This document shows, piece by piece, positions 37,064-45,024 of a stretch of 64,000 nucleotides of DNA; positions within the stretch are counted from its first letter, which is position 1; each line of letters begins with the position of its first letter. Origin of the DNA: Bacillus amyloliquefaciens DSM 7 = ATCC 23350 (GTDB lineage: Bacteria; Bacillota; Bacilli; Bacillales; Bacillaceae); assembly GCF_000196735.1 (NCBI RefSeq), contig NC_014551.1:3839001-3903000 (forward strand), read 5' to 3'. The translations under genes were made by a program, and so were the position numbers. A model generated the notes under the pieces. That model was not told the origin of the DNA. It did not search any database and saw only the letters and a list, made by a program, of their open reading frames with translations.

Positions 37064-37336
37064 CTAATATTTACTTTCTGTTTTTTGTTGTCTTGCCTTC
37101 CAGAATATAAAAGAATTTTTCCCTTTCACATCTTCAACTTTTAATTTGACAATGTCACCTACCTGTAATTCTGTATTAATCCCCATCAAATATAGCTATA
37201 CATCTCTTTCGCCCAATCTCGGATTTTTGGTTTCCTTTTTTTCTCCCAGTTTAATCCCAAGTTTTATTTCTTCAATGTCCTTTTTTGGTTTTAACGTTAA
37301 ACGTTGAAAGGATTTCCTTTTTTGTTTTGTTGTCAT
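37064..37336 (-). pseudogene. small gene interrupted by an in-frame TAG
   Basis: From the ATG at 37336, preceded by AGAAGGTG, 46 codons (MTTKQKRKSFQRLTLKPKKD...LGERDV) run to a TAG at 37196. The same frame then continues through LYLMGINTELQVGDIVKLKVEDVKG to a stop at 37064. The second half reads like a small SH3-type beta domain (VGDIVKLKVED...FIFWKARQQ). One substitution in the TAG codon would give a 90-residue basic protein. The function is unknown; alternatively these are two short genes. Confidence 0.45.
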
Positions 37337-37754
37337 TTTTTCACCTTCTAAAATGTATGAAAAATTTGATGTTTAATAACAAAACAGTTCCTTTTTATGT
37401 ATTAGACAAACCTTAATACGGCGACAAATGCATGCGTTTATCTTTGTTATTACATTTTCAATGTTAAATACCCATAAATAGGATGATTAAGAGGGAGAAA
37501 CTCTTAAAACTTTGGGACAATATCCGAAAAATGGGAAAAATATTAGTCCTTTCAGGAAATACAATCATCTTATTTTATAAAGGTAGGGGTGTAAAAGAAA
37601 TTGAAGTTGAGAAAAGAAAAAATGAAAAGTTATAAGAGCTATTGCTGTCAACGAGAAATAGAAGAAATGATGGGGATATGGAAAAGGGGTTATTATCGAA
37701 AAAATGGAGCTATACGTCAAAAATAATTTAGATTTAAATTTCCCAAAAATCATT
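37337..37754. other. spacer upstream of the spoVA2mob operon
   Basis: This A+T-rich stretch holds only short open frames, such as 34 codons from 37622. These lack convincing ribosome sites. I support no gene in it. Confidence 0.45.
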
Positions 37755-37783
37755 GAATAAAAAATTCTCCATAAAGCAAAATA
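37755..37783 (+). promoter_or_regulatory. sigma-G-like promoter of the spoVA2mob operon
   Basis: GAATA (37755-37759), a 17-bp spacer and CAAAATA (37777-37783) fit the forespore sigma-G pattern GMATR-N18-CATNMTA with one mismatch in the -10 box. It lies 37 bp before the first gene. Forespore expression is expected for spoVA genes; activity here is inferred. Confidence 0.5.
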
Positions 37784-37820
37784 AAAGAGTAAAAAAAAAT
37801 TCAAGAAGGAGGAAATTATC

Positions 37821-38027
37821 ATGACAGTAATAAATGACGTTAAAACAGCTCTAGCAGGATTGAAAAGTGCTCAAGCAAGTTTTGAAACATTTGCTCTTAG
37901 TACAGATAATCAACAAGCTAAGCAACTTTACCAAGATGCAGCTAAGCAAACCCAATCCGTTGTAGACAGCATTGAACCACGTGTTCAACAAATCGAACAA
38001 GAAGAACCTCAATACAAACAACAGTAA
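37821..38027 (+). CDS. DUF1657 protein, first gene of spoVA2mob
   Basis: The 68-residue protein (MTVINDVKTALAGLKSAQAS...) is a helical DUF1657 member. It has the pattern FALST-x-Q-AK-LY-D-A and a Q/E-rich tail (QQIEQEEPQYKQQ). It has a strong AAGGAGGA site. DUF1657 proteins occur only with spore genes and are expected in the forespore. Its paralogue is at 40457-40663, and a third copy is fused to the DUF421 protein. The biochemical role is unknown. Confidence 0.85.
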   Translation: MTVINDVKTALAGLKSAQASFETFALSTDNQQAKQLYQDAAKQTQSVVDSIEPRVQQIEQEEPQYKQQ

Positions 38028-38036
38028 TTAGTAAGG

Positions 38037-38070
38037 CGAAAAAAGGTTGGCCTCTTAACCAACCTTTTTC
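38037..38070 (+). terminator. attenuator-like hairpin after the first spoVA2mob gene
   Basis: AAAAGGTTGG ... CCAACCTTTTTC forms a terminator-like hairpin inside the operon, between DUF1657 and the lipoprotein gene. It may lower expression of the downstream genes. Confidence 0.7.
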
Positions 38071-38108
38071 AGCTGTTCAAATAATGGAAAAACATGGAGG
38101 TGATTTTT

Positions 38109-38582
38109 TTGAAAGATAAAATAACCACATTGAAAAACCTACTTTTTATTATAATGGTCATTGGTTTCGCATCAGGATGTAATGGTAATCAAAATGAATT
38201 TATTCAAGGTAATAGTACTTTTGGTATTTCGCAAGTACATACAAGTAAGCCAATTGATCAATCCGTTGCCAATCATGCGAAAGAAAAGATAATTGCCAAG
38301 GAAGATATTACAGACGTAAAAGCTGTGAATACTGATAAAGAGCTTATGGCAGCGATTAAAGTTGAGAATTTTGATCGATTTCGATTAAAGAGTATCGAGA
38401 AGTCAGTAAAATCCGACTTAGAAAAAAAATATCCCGACTATAAAGTTTTTGTTTCGACTGATAAAAAAATATTCTGGGAACTTGAAAAGGTCGAGCAAAG
38501 ACTGAAAAAAAACGATATGAATAAGAAGAACTTAAAAAATGATTTGAACAAACTGAAAAGTCTTATGAAGGAACAAACCTAA
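38109..38582 (+). CDS. YhcN/YlaJ-family spore lipoprotein
   Basis: The TTG start at 38109, behind GGAGGTG, gives 157 residues with a lipoprotein signal: basic start, hydrophobic LLFIIMVIGF, and lipobox ASGC near residue 23. The C-terminal half has the YhcN/YlaJ-type sequence (NHAKEKIIAKEDITDVKAVN) with alternating alpha/beta elements and a coiled-coil tail. YhcN-type proteins lie in the inner spore membrane. It is the second gene of spoVA2mob, the usual place. Confidence 0.85.
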   Translation: MKDKITTLKNLLFIIMVIGFASGCNGNQNEFIQGNSTFGISQVHTSKPIDQSVANHAKEKIIAKEDITDVKAVNTDKELMAAIKVENFDRFRLKSIEKSVKSDLEKKYPDYKVFVSTDKKIFWELEKVEQRLKKNDMNKKNLKNDLNKLKSLMKEQT

Positions 38583-38599
38583 AGAGGAAGGATCGAGTT

Positions 38600-39079
38600 A
38601 TGTCTAACAATCAAAAGAAACAACTTACTCCTGTGCAACAGGAATATCAAAAATTGCAAAAACAACGAGAGATCAAAAGACCGGTTGTTAAAAATTGTAT
38701 TAAGGCCTTTTTAATCGGTGGACTTATTTGTTTGATTGGTCAGCTTATTTCAGACTTTTACATTTATTATTTCGATTTTACTGAGCAAACGGCCGGAAAT
38801 CCGACGGTGGGTACGTTAATTTTTATTACAATGCTTCTTACTGGTTTTGGCGTATATGATCGAATGGCCCAATTTGGTGGGGCTGGAACAGCTGTACCTG
38901 TAACAGGTTTTGGCAATGCGGTTATATCGCCTGCCATTGAGCATCGAAGCGAAGGATTTGTACTGGGCGTAGGTGGCAACATATTTAAATTAGCGGGGGC
39001 GGTTATTTTATTTGGTGTTTTTTCTGCTTTTGTCATTGCCTTAATTAAAACCACTTTAATCCAGTGGGGTGGTTTATAA
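38600..39079 (+). CDS. spoVAC: SpoVAC2mob, dipicolinate channel subunit
   Basis: The 159-residue membrane protein has four hydrophobic segments and SpoVAC motifs (KAFLIGGLICLIGQ, GFGVYDRMAQFGGAGTAVPVTG). SpoVAC is thought to form the mechanosensitive channel for Ca-dipicolinate in the spore membrane. It ends one base into the ATG of spoVAD. The mobile operon copy is a paralogue of the host's own spoVA genes. Confidence 0.93.
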   Translation: MSNNQKKQLTPVQQEYQKLQKQREIKRPVVKNCIKAFLIGGLICLIGQLISDFYIYYFDFTEQTAGNPTVGTLIFITMLLTGFGVYDRMAQFGGAGTAVPVTGFGNAVISPAIEHRSEGFVLGVGGNIFKLAGAVILFGVFSAFVIALIKTTLIQWGGL

Positions 39080-40098
39080 TGCTAGCAGGTCATCGTACAT
39101 GGATCTTCGAACAAAAGCCTGTCATTATCTCCACTGGAACCGTTGGTGGACCATTTGAAGCCAATGGTGCTATCCCAGATGATTTCGATACTCTTCATGC
39201 TGATTTATGGCTTGGGCAGGATTCCTATGAGAAAGCACATAAAATCCTTTTTGAAGAGGCTTGCCAAAAAGCCATGGAAAAAGGGGGCATACAAAAGGAT
39301 CAAGTTCAATTTATCCTAGCTGGGGACTTAATCAATCAAATCACCCCAACAAGTTTCGCTAGCAGAACGATTGGAGCGCCTTATTTTGGCTTATTCGGTG
39401 CTTGCTCTACCTCGATGGAAGGACTGGCTCTAGGTGCTTATATTGTAAATACAAAAGGAGCGAAATATTTGTTAACAGGAGCTTCCAGTCATGATACAGC
39501 TGTTGAAAAACAATTTCGGTATCCAACTGAGTATGGTGGACAAAAGCCACCTACGGCACAATGGACGGTTACTGGTGCAGGTGCAGCCCTATTAAGTGAT
39601 TCTGGGGAAGGACCTCATGTCACATCTGCCACAATTGGTCGTGTAATCGATATGGGATTGACAGATCCATTTAACATGGGAGGAGCTATGGCGCCAGCTG
39701 CGGTTGATACCATTGAAGCCCATTTAAAGGAACGAAATGTTGAGCCATCTTATTACGATTTAATTGTAACCGGTGACCTTGGCCAAATCGGACAGGAAGT
39801 GTCCATGGATCTATTTAAAAAGCATGGAACTCCTATTAGTGAAGAACAATACCAAGATTGTGGCCTTATGATTTATCGGGAAGGACAACCCGTTCTTGCA
39901 GGGGCAAGCGGTGCAGGCTGTTCAGCAACGGTAGTTTATGGGCATTTATTAAACCGCATGAAAAATGGTGAATTTAAACGCATGTTAGTTGTGGCTACAG
40001 GTGCTTTGCTTTCACCGTTGTCCTTTCAGCAAAATGAAACAATTCCTTGTATCGCCCATGCAGTGTCAATTGAATACGGAGGTGAACAATTAACATGA
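39079..40098 (+). CDS. spoVAD: SpoVAD2mob, dipicolinate-binding protein
   Basis: The 339-residue protein starts [20 protein letters not shown] at 39079, overlapping the spoVAC stop codon. It has the thiolase-like SpoVAD fold with [17 protein letters not shown] near residue 110 and [17 protein letters not shown] near residue 275. SpoVAD binds dipicolinate in the cortex-facing leaflet. Extra channels of this type are linked to higher DPA content and heat resistance. It overlaps spoVAEb by 4 bp. Confidence 0.94.
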   Translation: MLAGHRTWIFEQKPVIISTGTVGGPFEANGAIPDDFDTLHADLWLGQDSYEKAHKILFEEACQKAMEKGGIQKDQVQFILAGDLINQITPTSFASRTIGAPYFGLFGACSTSMEGLALGAYIVNTKGAKYLLTGASSHDTAVEKQFRYPTEYGGQKPPTAQWTVTGAGAALLSDSGEGPHVTSATIGRVIDMGLTDPFNMGGAMAPAAVDTIEAHLKERNVEPSYYDLIVTGDLGQIGQEVSMDLFKKHGTPISEEQYQDCGLMIYREGQPVLAGASGAGCSATVVYGHLLNRMKNGEFKRMLVVATGALLSPLSFQQNETIPCIAHAVSIEYGGEQLT

Positions 40099-40445
40099 TC
40101 TATTTTTGGGCTTTTGTCGTAGGCGGTTTAATTTGTATCATTGGGCAAATTATGTTTGATGTATTTAAATTGACACCAGGTCATACCTTAAGTGCTCTTG
40201 TAGTGATTGGGGCGCTTTTAGATGGATTTGGACTATACGAGCCTTTGATTGATTTTGCTGGGGCAGGGGCTACCGTTCCGATTACAAATTTTGGGAATTC
40301 GCTTGTTCATGGTGCGATGCAGGAAGCAGAAAAACATGGGTTAGTTGGGGTACTGACAGGAATGTTTGAAGTAACTAGTTCTGGTATTTCAGCTGCCATT
40401 GTTTTCGGCATGATAGGAGCTTTAATTTTTAAGCCAAAAGGATAA
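40095..40445 (+). CDS. spoVAEb: SpoVAEb2mob, channel subunit
   Basis: The 116-residue protein has about three to four hydrophobic segments and SpoVAEb motifs ([39 protein letters not shown]). It resembles SpoVAC in sequence pattern. Start and spoVAD stop overlap as ATGA, which indicates translational coupling. No SpoVAEa gene is present, as is typical for spoVA2-type operons. Confidence 0.92.
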   Translation: MIYFWAFVVGGLICIIGQIMFDVFKLTPGHTLSALVVIGALLDGFGLYEPLIDFAGAGATVPITNFGNSLVHGAMQEAEKHGLVGVLTGMFEVTSSGISAAIVFGMIGALIFKPKG

Positions 40446-40456
40446 GGAGAATTAGG

Positions 40457-40663
40457 ATGACAGTAGGATCAGATGTTAAACAGTGTTTTGCCAGTCTAAA
40501 AGGGGTAGAAGCAAGTCTCTCAAGTTTAGCATTACGGACTCTTGATGATGAATCGAAGCGAACTTTGCATGAGGCTATGATGGTAGTACACGAAGTAACA
40601 AAAGATTTAAAAAAAAGAGTAGGAGAACTAGAAGGAGAGGAACTTCAGTACAAAGGTTTCTAG
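40457..40663 (+). CDS. second DUF1657 protein of spoVA2mob
   Basis: The 68-residue protein (MTVGSDVKQCFASLKGVEASL) shares pattern and size with the product of 37821-38027, including LALRTLDDESKRTLHEA and a Glu-rich end. It lies 11 bp after spoVAEb behind AAGGAGA. Its function is unknown. Confidence 0.85.
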   Translation: MTVGSDVKQCFASLKGVEASLSSLALRTLDDESKRTLHEAMMVVHEVTKDLKKRVGELEGEELQYKGF

Positions 40664-40692
40664 AAAAACTATATTTACAGGAGGTGTAAGCA

Positions 40693-41553
40693 GTGCCTGA
40701 ATGGTTAGATGTAGCTGTACGCTCAGCATTATTTGTTGCTCTTTTACTTTTCATTACAAAATGGTTAGGGAAAAAGCAAATTTCCCAACTAACTTTCTTT
40801 GAATATGTCACCGGTATTTCTATTGGGAATATTGGTGCAGAAGTGGCTATAGGACTTGAACGGAACATTTTTCACGGAATTATTGGAATTGTCATTTTTG
40901 CGGTTATTCCCTTTTTCGCTGGTTTAATTTCATTAAAAAGTAAACGTTTTCGCAATTTTATAGAAGGAAAAGCAACTGTATTTATCAAAGATGGGAAGAT
41001 TATGGAAGATAATTTAAAAAAGGAAAGATATACGACAGATGAACTGTTAGATCTCCTTCGCAAGAAGGATGTCTTTCAAGTCTCTGATGTAGAATTTGCT
41101 GTTTTAGAGGCAACAGGTGATTTATCTGTGATGCTAAAGAAAGAAAATCAACCTTTAACAGCAAAGGATATAAACTTGAAGGTTGCTTCAATCAAGGAGC
41201 CTCAGACCATTATTATGGATGGTACAATAATGGATGAACCACTAGCCACGATTGGACGAAGTCGGGCTTGGCTACAAACTGAATTAGAAAAACTAGGGGT
41301 AACGATTGAAAATGTATTTCTGGGACAGGTTAATTCTTACGGAGAGTTAACGATTGATCTGTTTGACGATAAATTACAAGTCGCACCCCCACAAGAAAGA
41401 CCCTTAATTCTTTCAACCTTGAAAAAATGTCAAGCAGACTTAGAACTATTTGCTCTTGGAACGGAATCAAAAGACGCCAAACAAATGTATAGGTTAAACA
41501 GTGAAAAATTACAAGAAGCCATTGATAAAGTGACCCCTATTTTAAAAGGATAA
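40693..41553 (+). CDS. YetF-type DUF421 membrane protein fused to DUF1657
   Basis: The GTG at 40693, behind AGGAGGTG, gives 286 residues. Three N-terminal membrane helices carry the DUF421 mark (FITKWLGKKQISQLTFFEYVTGISIGNI in two parts: ITKWLGKKQISQLT, FEYVTGISIGNIGAE). Two soluble DUF421 repeats follow (RKKDVFQVSDVEFAVLEATG). The last 60 residues (STLKKCQADLELFALGTES) are a third DUF1657 domain. The fusion links the membrane protein to the two free DUF1657 proteins. It is the last intact gene of the operon and counts among those linked to heat resistance. Confidence 0.88.
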   Translation: MPEWLDVAVRSALFVALLLFITKWLGKKQISQLTFFEYVTGISIGNIGAEVAIGLERNIFHGIIGIVIFAVIPFFAGLISLKSKRFRNFIEGKATVFIKDGKIMEDNLKKERYTTDELLDLLRKKDVFQVSDVEFAVLEATGDLSVMLKKENQPLTAKDINLKVASIKEPQTIIMDGTIMDEPLATIGRSRAWLQTELEKLGVTIENVFLGQVNSYGELTIDLFDDKLQVAPPQERPLILSTLKKCQADLELFALGTESKDAKQMYRLNSEKLQEAIDKVTPILKG

Positions 41554-41613
41554 GGATTTAGCTTAGATTCATACATGACGAAAAAAAGATACCATTTTTA
41601 ATTGAAATAAGTT

Positions 41614-41656
41614 TAAAAACCTTAGTCCAATTTCGGACTAAGGTGAATTTTTTTAC
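41614..41656 (+). terminator. terminator of the spoVA2mob operon
   Basis: ACCTTAGTCC ... GGACTAAGGT with a T-rich tail follows the last intact operon gene. Confidence 0.75.
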
Positions 41657-41668
41657 GAGGTGTTAGAA

Positions 41669-42176
41669 GTGTCTATTTTTTTAGTTAAAGTTATTTTTAT
41701 CTATATTGTGTTTATTGTAGCAGTAAATATTTTAGGGAAATCAGCTCTAGCCCAACTTACCCCTCATGATTTTGGAGCGATTCTTTTTTTATCTTAATCG
41801 AAAGTTAAAGGAAAGTAGATATCCTTTACCTGAGCTGTTGTCTAATTTAAGAACAACAGGATATCCGGATATTCACGATAATGAATATGCGATTTTGGAA
41901 GCAACAGGTGAAATTAGCATTTTTCCAAGAAAAGAATTAGTTCCTATTACTCCAAAAGATTTACATATGAAAGTGGAATACCGCGGATTACCCATAGCCG
42001 TTGTCATTGAAGGGAAAGTGCAAAAGCGTAAATTAAAATTTATCAACAAAAATGAAAAGTGGTTAAAGGAAGAACTAAAGGCAAAGGGATATCTTCAAAT
42101 CAAAGATTTTTTTTATGCTGCTGTTAGAGATACCGATCATTCATTAACCATTAACAAAAAAGATGTTAACGACTAA
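41669..42176 (+). pseudogene. DUF421 gene with internal deletion
   Basis: A GTG at 41669 after GAGGTG opens a frame (VSIFLVKVIFIYIVFIVAVN...AQLTPHDFGAILFLS) that is the first DUF421 helix and the LTPHDFGAI motif. It stops at a TAA near 41796. A soluble DUF421 domain follows in another frame (NRKLKESRYPLPELLSNLRTTGY ... AVRDTDHSL). The second and third membrane helices are missing. So the gene lost an internal segment and cannot make a normal protein. Confidence 0.75.
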
Positions 42177-42474
42177 TTTTAAGACGATTTCCTCCCAATA
42201 TAAATTAATGTTTTCTCTTATTTACTTCTTGTTGCATTTACCACTTTCATTTTCCAAATTTATAAAAAATTATACCTATATTTAGGAATTTACCAGATGG
42301 TAATTTTCAAAATCACTAAGTCTCTAGTTAGGACAGTGCCCAGATCATTACGCCTTTCTTGATGTCAGAACTTTCCCAACCTTAATTCTCTTTTTTTCGT
42401 TCTTAATATCTTATACAAGTTCTTATAAAGGTAGTCCATAATATATAACAGACAATCCCTTCATATTCCATACG
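42177..42474. other. spacer before the cardiolipin synthase gene
   Basis: No supported coding frame, terminator or repeat is visible in this A+T-rich stretch. Confidence 0.5.
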
Positions 42475-42504
42475 TATACTGGTTACATAGTTTGTACATG
42501 TTAA
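42475..42504 (+). promoter_or_regulatory. sigma-G-like promoter of the cardiolipin synthase gene
   Basis: GTATA (42475-42479), an 18-bp spacer and CATGTTA (42498-42504) match the sigma-G pattern with one mismatch in each box. It ends 24 bp before the start codon, which is close. The assignment is tentative. Confidence 0.35.
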
Positions 42505-42528
42505 GAGTAACAGAAGGAGGGATTCCAG

Positions 42529-44022
42529 TTGGAGTGGATTTTTTATCTATACCTGTTAAATACGTTCTTTATCTTATTCATAGCAATTTGGGAAGTTCGT
42601 CGGCCTGCCAAGGCTTTGAATTGGATAATAATCGTCCTTTTTTTACCTGTCATTGGTTTCTGGCTATATCTTAGCATATCAAACCCTAGGTTTATTCATC
42701 GAAAAAGATTGACCTGTTCTAAAAATGAATCTAACAAATTACCTGAGACATTCGGTGCTTCAGCATCGGTAATTGCCAATGCTTTACGGCATTTCACTGT
42801 GAATGGGCTTCGAATGGGCCAAGTCCAAGTGTTTAACAATGGGATAGCAAAATATGATCAACTCCTTGTATCCCTGCAAAAAGCCCAAGAAACCATTGAT
42901 CTGGAATATTTCATCTATCGGAACGACCAAATTGGTAATCGAATCACAGAACTGCTAATCGAAAAAGCATTAAATGGAGTGCAGGTTCGTTTTATGAGAG
43001 ATAGCTTGGGGAGTTATAAATTCCCGCGTGAAAAAATCCGGCAGATGGTTGAAGCAGGGATAGAATGCAGGACAATATTTCCTCTGCGATTTCCCTGGAT
43101 TTTGTCCAATTGGAATTATCGGGATCATTGTAAGATTGTGACGATTGACAGAAAGGAATCCTTTACTGGCGGTATGAACGTTGGGTATGAATATACAGGA
43201 TTAAAGCCAGACGTAGGATTTTGGAGGGACACTCATTTGCAAATTATAGGGGAAGCAACAGGCGACTTGCAGACTGTTTTTGATGTTCATTGGGAAATCG
43301 CTGTGCCGGAAAGGATAAAATCAAAAACAAATTTGAAAACAAAATCAGAGGTAACGAAAATCAATTCAATCGGCAGAGCAGATCATTCCAAATGGTCAGC
43401 CGAATTGGGATCAGAGTTGAGCACCCTTGATGATAAAGAAATGGACATATCCGGAAAAACTAGGACATTGCATAAAGCGTATATCCATACGTTGGAAGGA
43501 AACCCTGGAATTCCTACCCCAGTCATTCGGCAAGCTTACTTTATATGTATAACACAGGCGACCAAGACTATTGATTTAACAACACCCTATTTTGTACCAG
43601 AAACGGATATTATCATGGCATTAAAGACAGCAGTAACTCGTGGTGTCCGTGTAAGATTGCTGGTTCCTCGCCACAATAATCAAAAAATCGTGGGTCTTGC
43701 AAGCCGTACTTATTACGGAGAACTTATAGAAGCTGGAGTTCAAATCTACCAGTACGACAAAGGAATGATACATGCGAAGGTGTTGACCATCGATGAGGAG
43801 ATTGCTGCCGTAGGCTCAGCAAACTATGATATGAGAAGTTTTCGCCTGAATTATGAGGTGTGTCAAGTCGTGTACAGTGCTGATGTGGCAAGGGAACTCA
43901 CAGAGCAGTTCGAGAGGGATCTTACTGATTCTGTACCATTAAGAATTGAAGACTTGTTGCAACGATCCCTGACCGAGCGCATTGTTGAACAGGGTGCTCG
44001 CGTGCTTTCTCCATTATTATAA
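42529..44022 (+). CDS. cls: cardiolipin synthase (phospholipase D family)
   Basis: The 497-residue enzyme joins phosphatidylglycerol molecules to cardiolipin. Two N-terminal helices (YLYLLNTFFILFIAIWEV and IIIVLFLPVIGFWLYLSIS) are followed by two HKD domains: HCKIVTIDRKESFTGGMN near residue 205 and HAKVLTIDEEIAAVGSANYD near residue 415. The TTG start follows AGAAGGAGGG. It is the usual passenger of spoVA2mob elements and may alter spore membrane lipids. The length is normal. Confidence 0.92.
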   Translation: MEWIFYLYLLNTFFILFIAIWEVRRPAKALNWIIIVLFLPVIGFWLYLSISNPRFIHRKRLTCSKNESNKLPETFGASASVIANALRHFTVNGLRMGQVQVFNNGIAKYDQLLVSLQKAQETIDLEYFIYRNDQIGNRITELLIEKALNGVQVRFMRDSLGSYKFPREKIRQMVEAGIECRTIFPLRFPWILSNWNYRDHCKIVTIDRKESFTGGMNVGYEYTGLKPDVGFWRDTHLQIIGEATGDLQTVFDVHWEIAVPERIKSKTNLKTKSEVTKINSIGRADHSKWSAELGSELSTLDDKEMDISGKTRTLHKAYIHTLEGNPGIPTPVIRQAYFICITQATKTIDLTTPYFVPETDIIMALKTAVTRGVRVRLLVPRHNNQKIVGLASRTYYGELIEAGVQIYQYDKGMIHAKVLTIDEEIAAVGSANYDMRSFRLNYEVCQVVYSADVARELTEQFERDLTDSVPLRIEDLLQRSLTERIVEQGARVLSPLL

Positions 44023-44142
44023 GTTGAAAAAACCGGTATTATTTATCTTTCTGATTTTAATTAGCTTACATGTTGTAATATAAATATTTTAAAACATGAG
44101 GATTTTTGAAATCGAGTGAAATATAAAATGGAGGAATAAATT

Positions 44143-44794
44143 TTGGGTGAAGTTTTTTTGGGTTTACTGACAATCAAAGTCATAGTAGGTTTTGCAACTT
44201 TATTTTTTATCATTATCATAACAGGCAGAACATCCATCTATCAGTTAAACCCCGTTTCACTTAGTTTTTGTGTTAGTACTTGGAGATTTTTTAGGAAATA
44301 ACATTTATGAAGATAAGGTAGGGATTTTTCATTTTTTATATGCCATCGGATTGTGGACGTTTCTTATGTTGGGAATAGAGTTTATGACTCTAAAAAATAA
44401 ATCGACACGTTCTCTCTTATTAGGCAATCCTAACATCATCATTCGAGATGGTGTTATGGACAGAGATGTAAATCAAGTATTGAGTATACTCCGTCAAAAT
44501 AATGTCTTTTCAGTTCGCGAAGTCAAATACGGTATATTGGAAGCTAATGGGCAAATAAGTTTATTATTAAAATCCAAGTATCAAAAACCAGATCTCAATC
44601 TTCCAGAAAGTCCAGTAGACCTCCCAACATCGTTAATTATAGATGGGGAAATTTTATGGGATAATTTACATGAACTCGGATTTGATCAACAGTGGTTAGA
44701 TAACCAATTAACTACCAATGGATATGATAATGTAAAGCGTATACTTTACGCAGATTGGCGAGAGAGTGAAGGCATACATGTAAGTCCTAAATAA
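44143..44794 (+). pseudogene. DUF421 (YetF-like) gene with a 1-base frameshift
   Basis: The TTG at 44143, behind TGGAGGAA, opens a frame with the first helix and YQLNPVSLSF. It then runs into a stop at about 44300. The sense continues in the next frame as VLVLGDFLGNNIYEDKVGIF to ESEGIHVSPK at 44794. Removing one T from the five-T run at 44265-44269 restores a single DUF421 protein of about 216 residues. It is either a real pseudogene, a phase-variable tract or a sequencing error. Confidence 0.8.
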
Positions 44795-44935
44795 AATTTG
44801 TTAGGATAAGAGCACATCAATTTTCTTGGTGAATATAAACTTTAGTCTTCAACAATCAGGCGCTTTAATGAAGTAACTAAAGCCTAATTTTTCACTTATA
44901 ACACCGAGAAATTAGACTTTTTATATTTTGGTTTC

Positions 44936-44973
44936 CTTAACGTTGTAAATCCGCATTTTCCTGACGCTACCCC
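44936..44973 (-). repeat. right terminal inverted repeat (IRR)
   Basis: Read on the minus strand it begins GGGGTAGCGTCAGGAAAATG and pairs with IRL at 35 of 38 positions. It matches the Tn1546 end type. Confidence 0.95.
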
Positions 44974-44978
44974 AAATT
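44974..44978. repeat. right 5-bp target-site duplication (AAATT)
   Basis: Identical to the five bases left of IRL. Confidence 0.9.
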
Positions 44979-45024
44979 CACCTTATCATGTAAATGCTCG
45001 TAAATAAAAAGGGGATGGACGAGA

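Larger units (their letters stand above)
32329..44973. mobile_element. Tn1546-like Tn3-family transposon carrying the spoVA2mob spore operon
   Basis: The element is 12,645 bp and bounded by 38-bp inverted repeats and AAATT duplications, so it is structurally complete. It holds tnpA, a res-like region and tnpR at the left end, then a beta-rich orphan protein, a broken small gene, the seven-gene spoVA2mob operon, one broken DUF421 gene, a cardiolipin synthase and another broken DUF421 gene. Base composition is more A+T-rich than the flanks. Established work shows that such elements greatly raise the heat resistance of Bacillus spores. No germinant-receptor operon or catalase gene, present in some relatives, is seen in this copy. 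Confidence 0.95.

Noticed and set aside
37622..37726. 34-codon plus-strand frame (MKSYKSYCCQREIEEM)
   Set aside because: Its ribosome site is weak and nothing supports conservation; it is kept only as a note.
37565..37822. 85-codon hydrophobic minus-strand frame upstream of the spore operon
   Set aside because: It is made of A+T-rich sequence giving F/I/Y/L runs, covers the promoter region, and has no ribosome site.
32329..44973. Germinant-receptor operon or manganese catalase known from some spoVA2mob elements
   Set aside because: I looked for these genes on the element and none is present in this copy.
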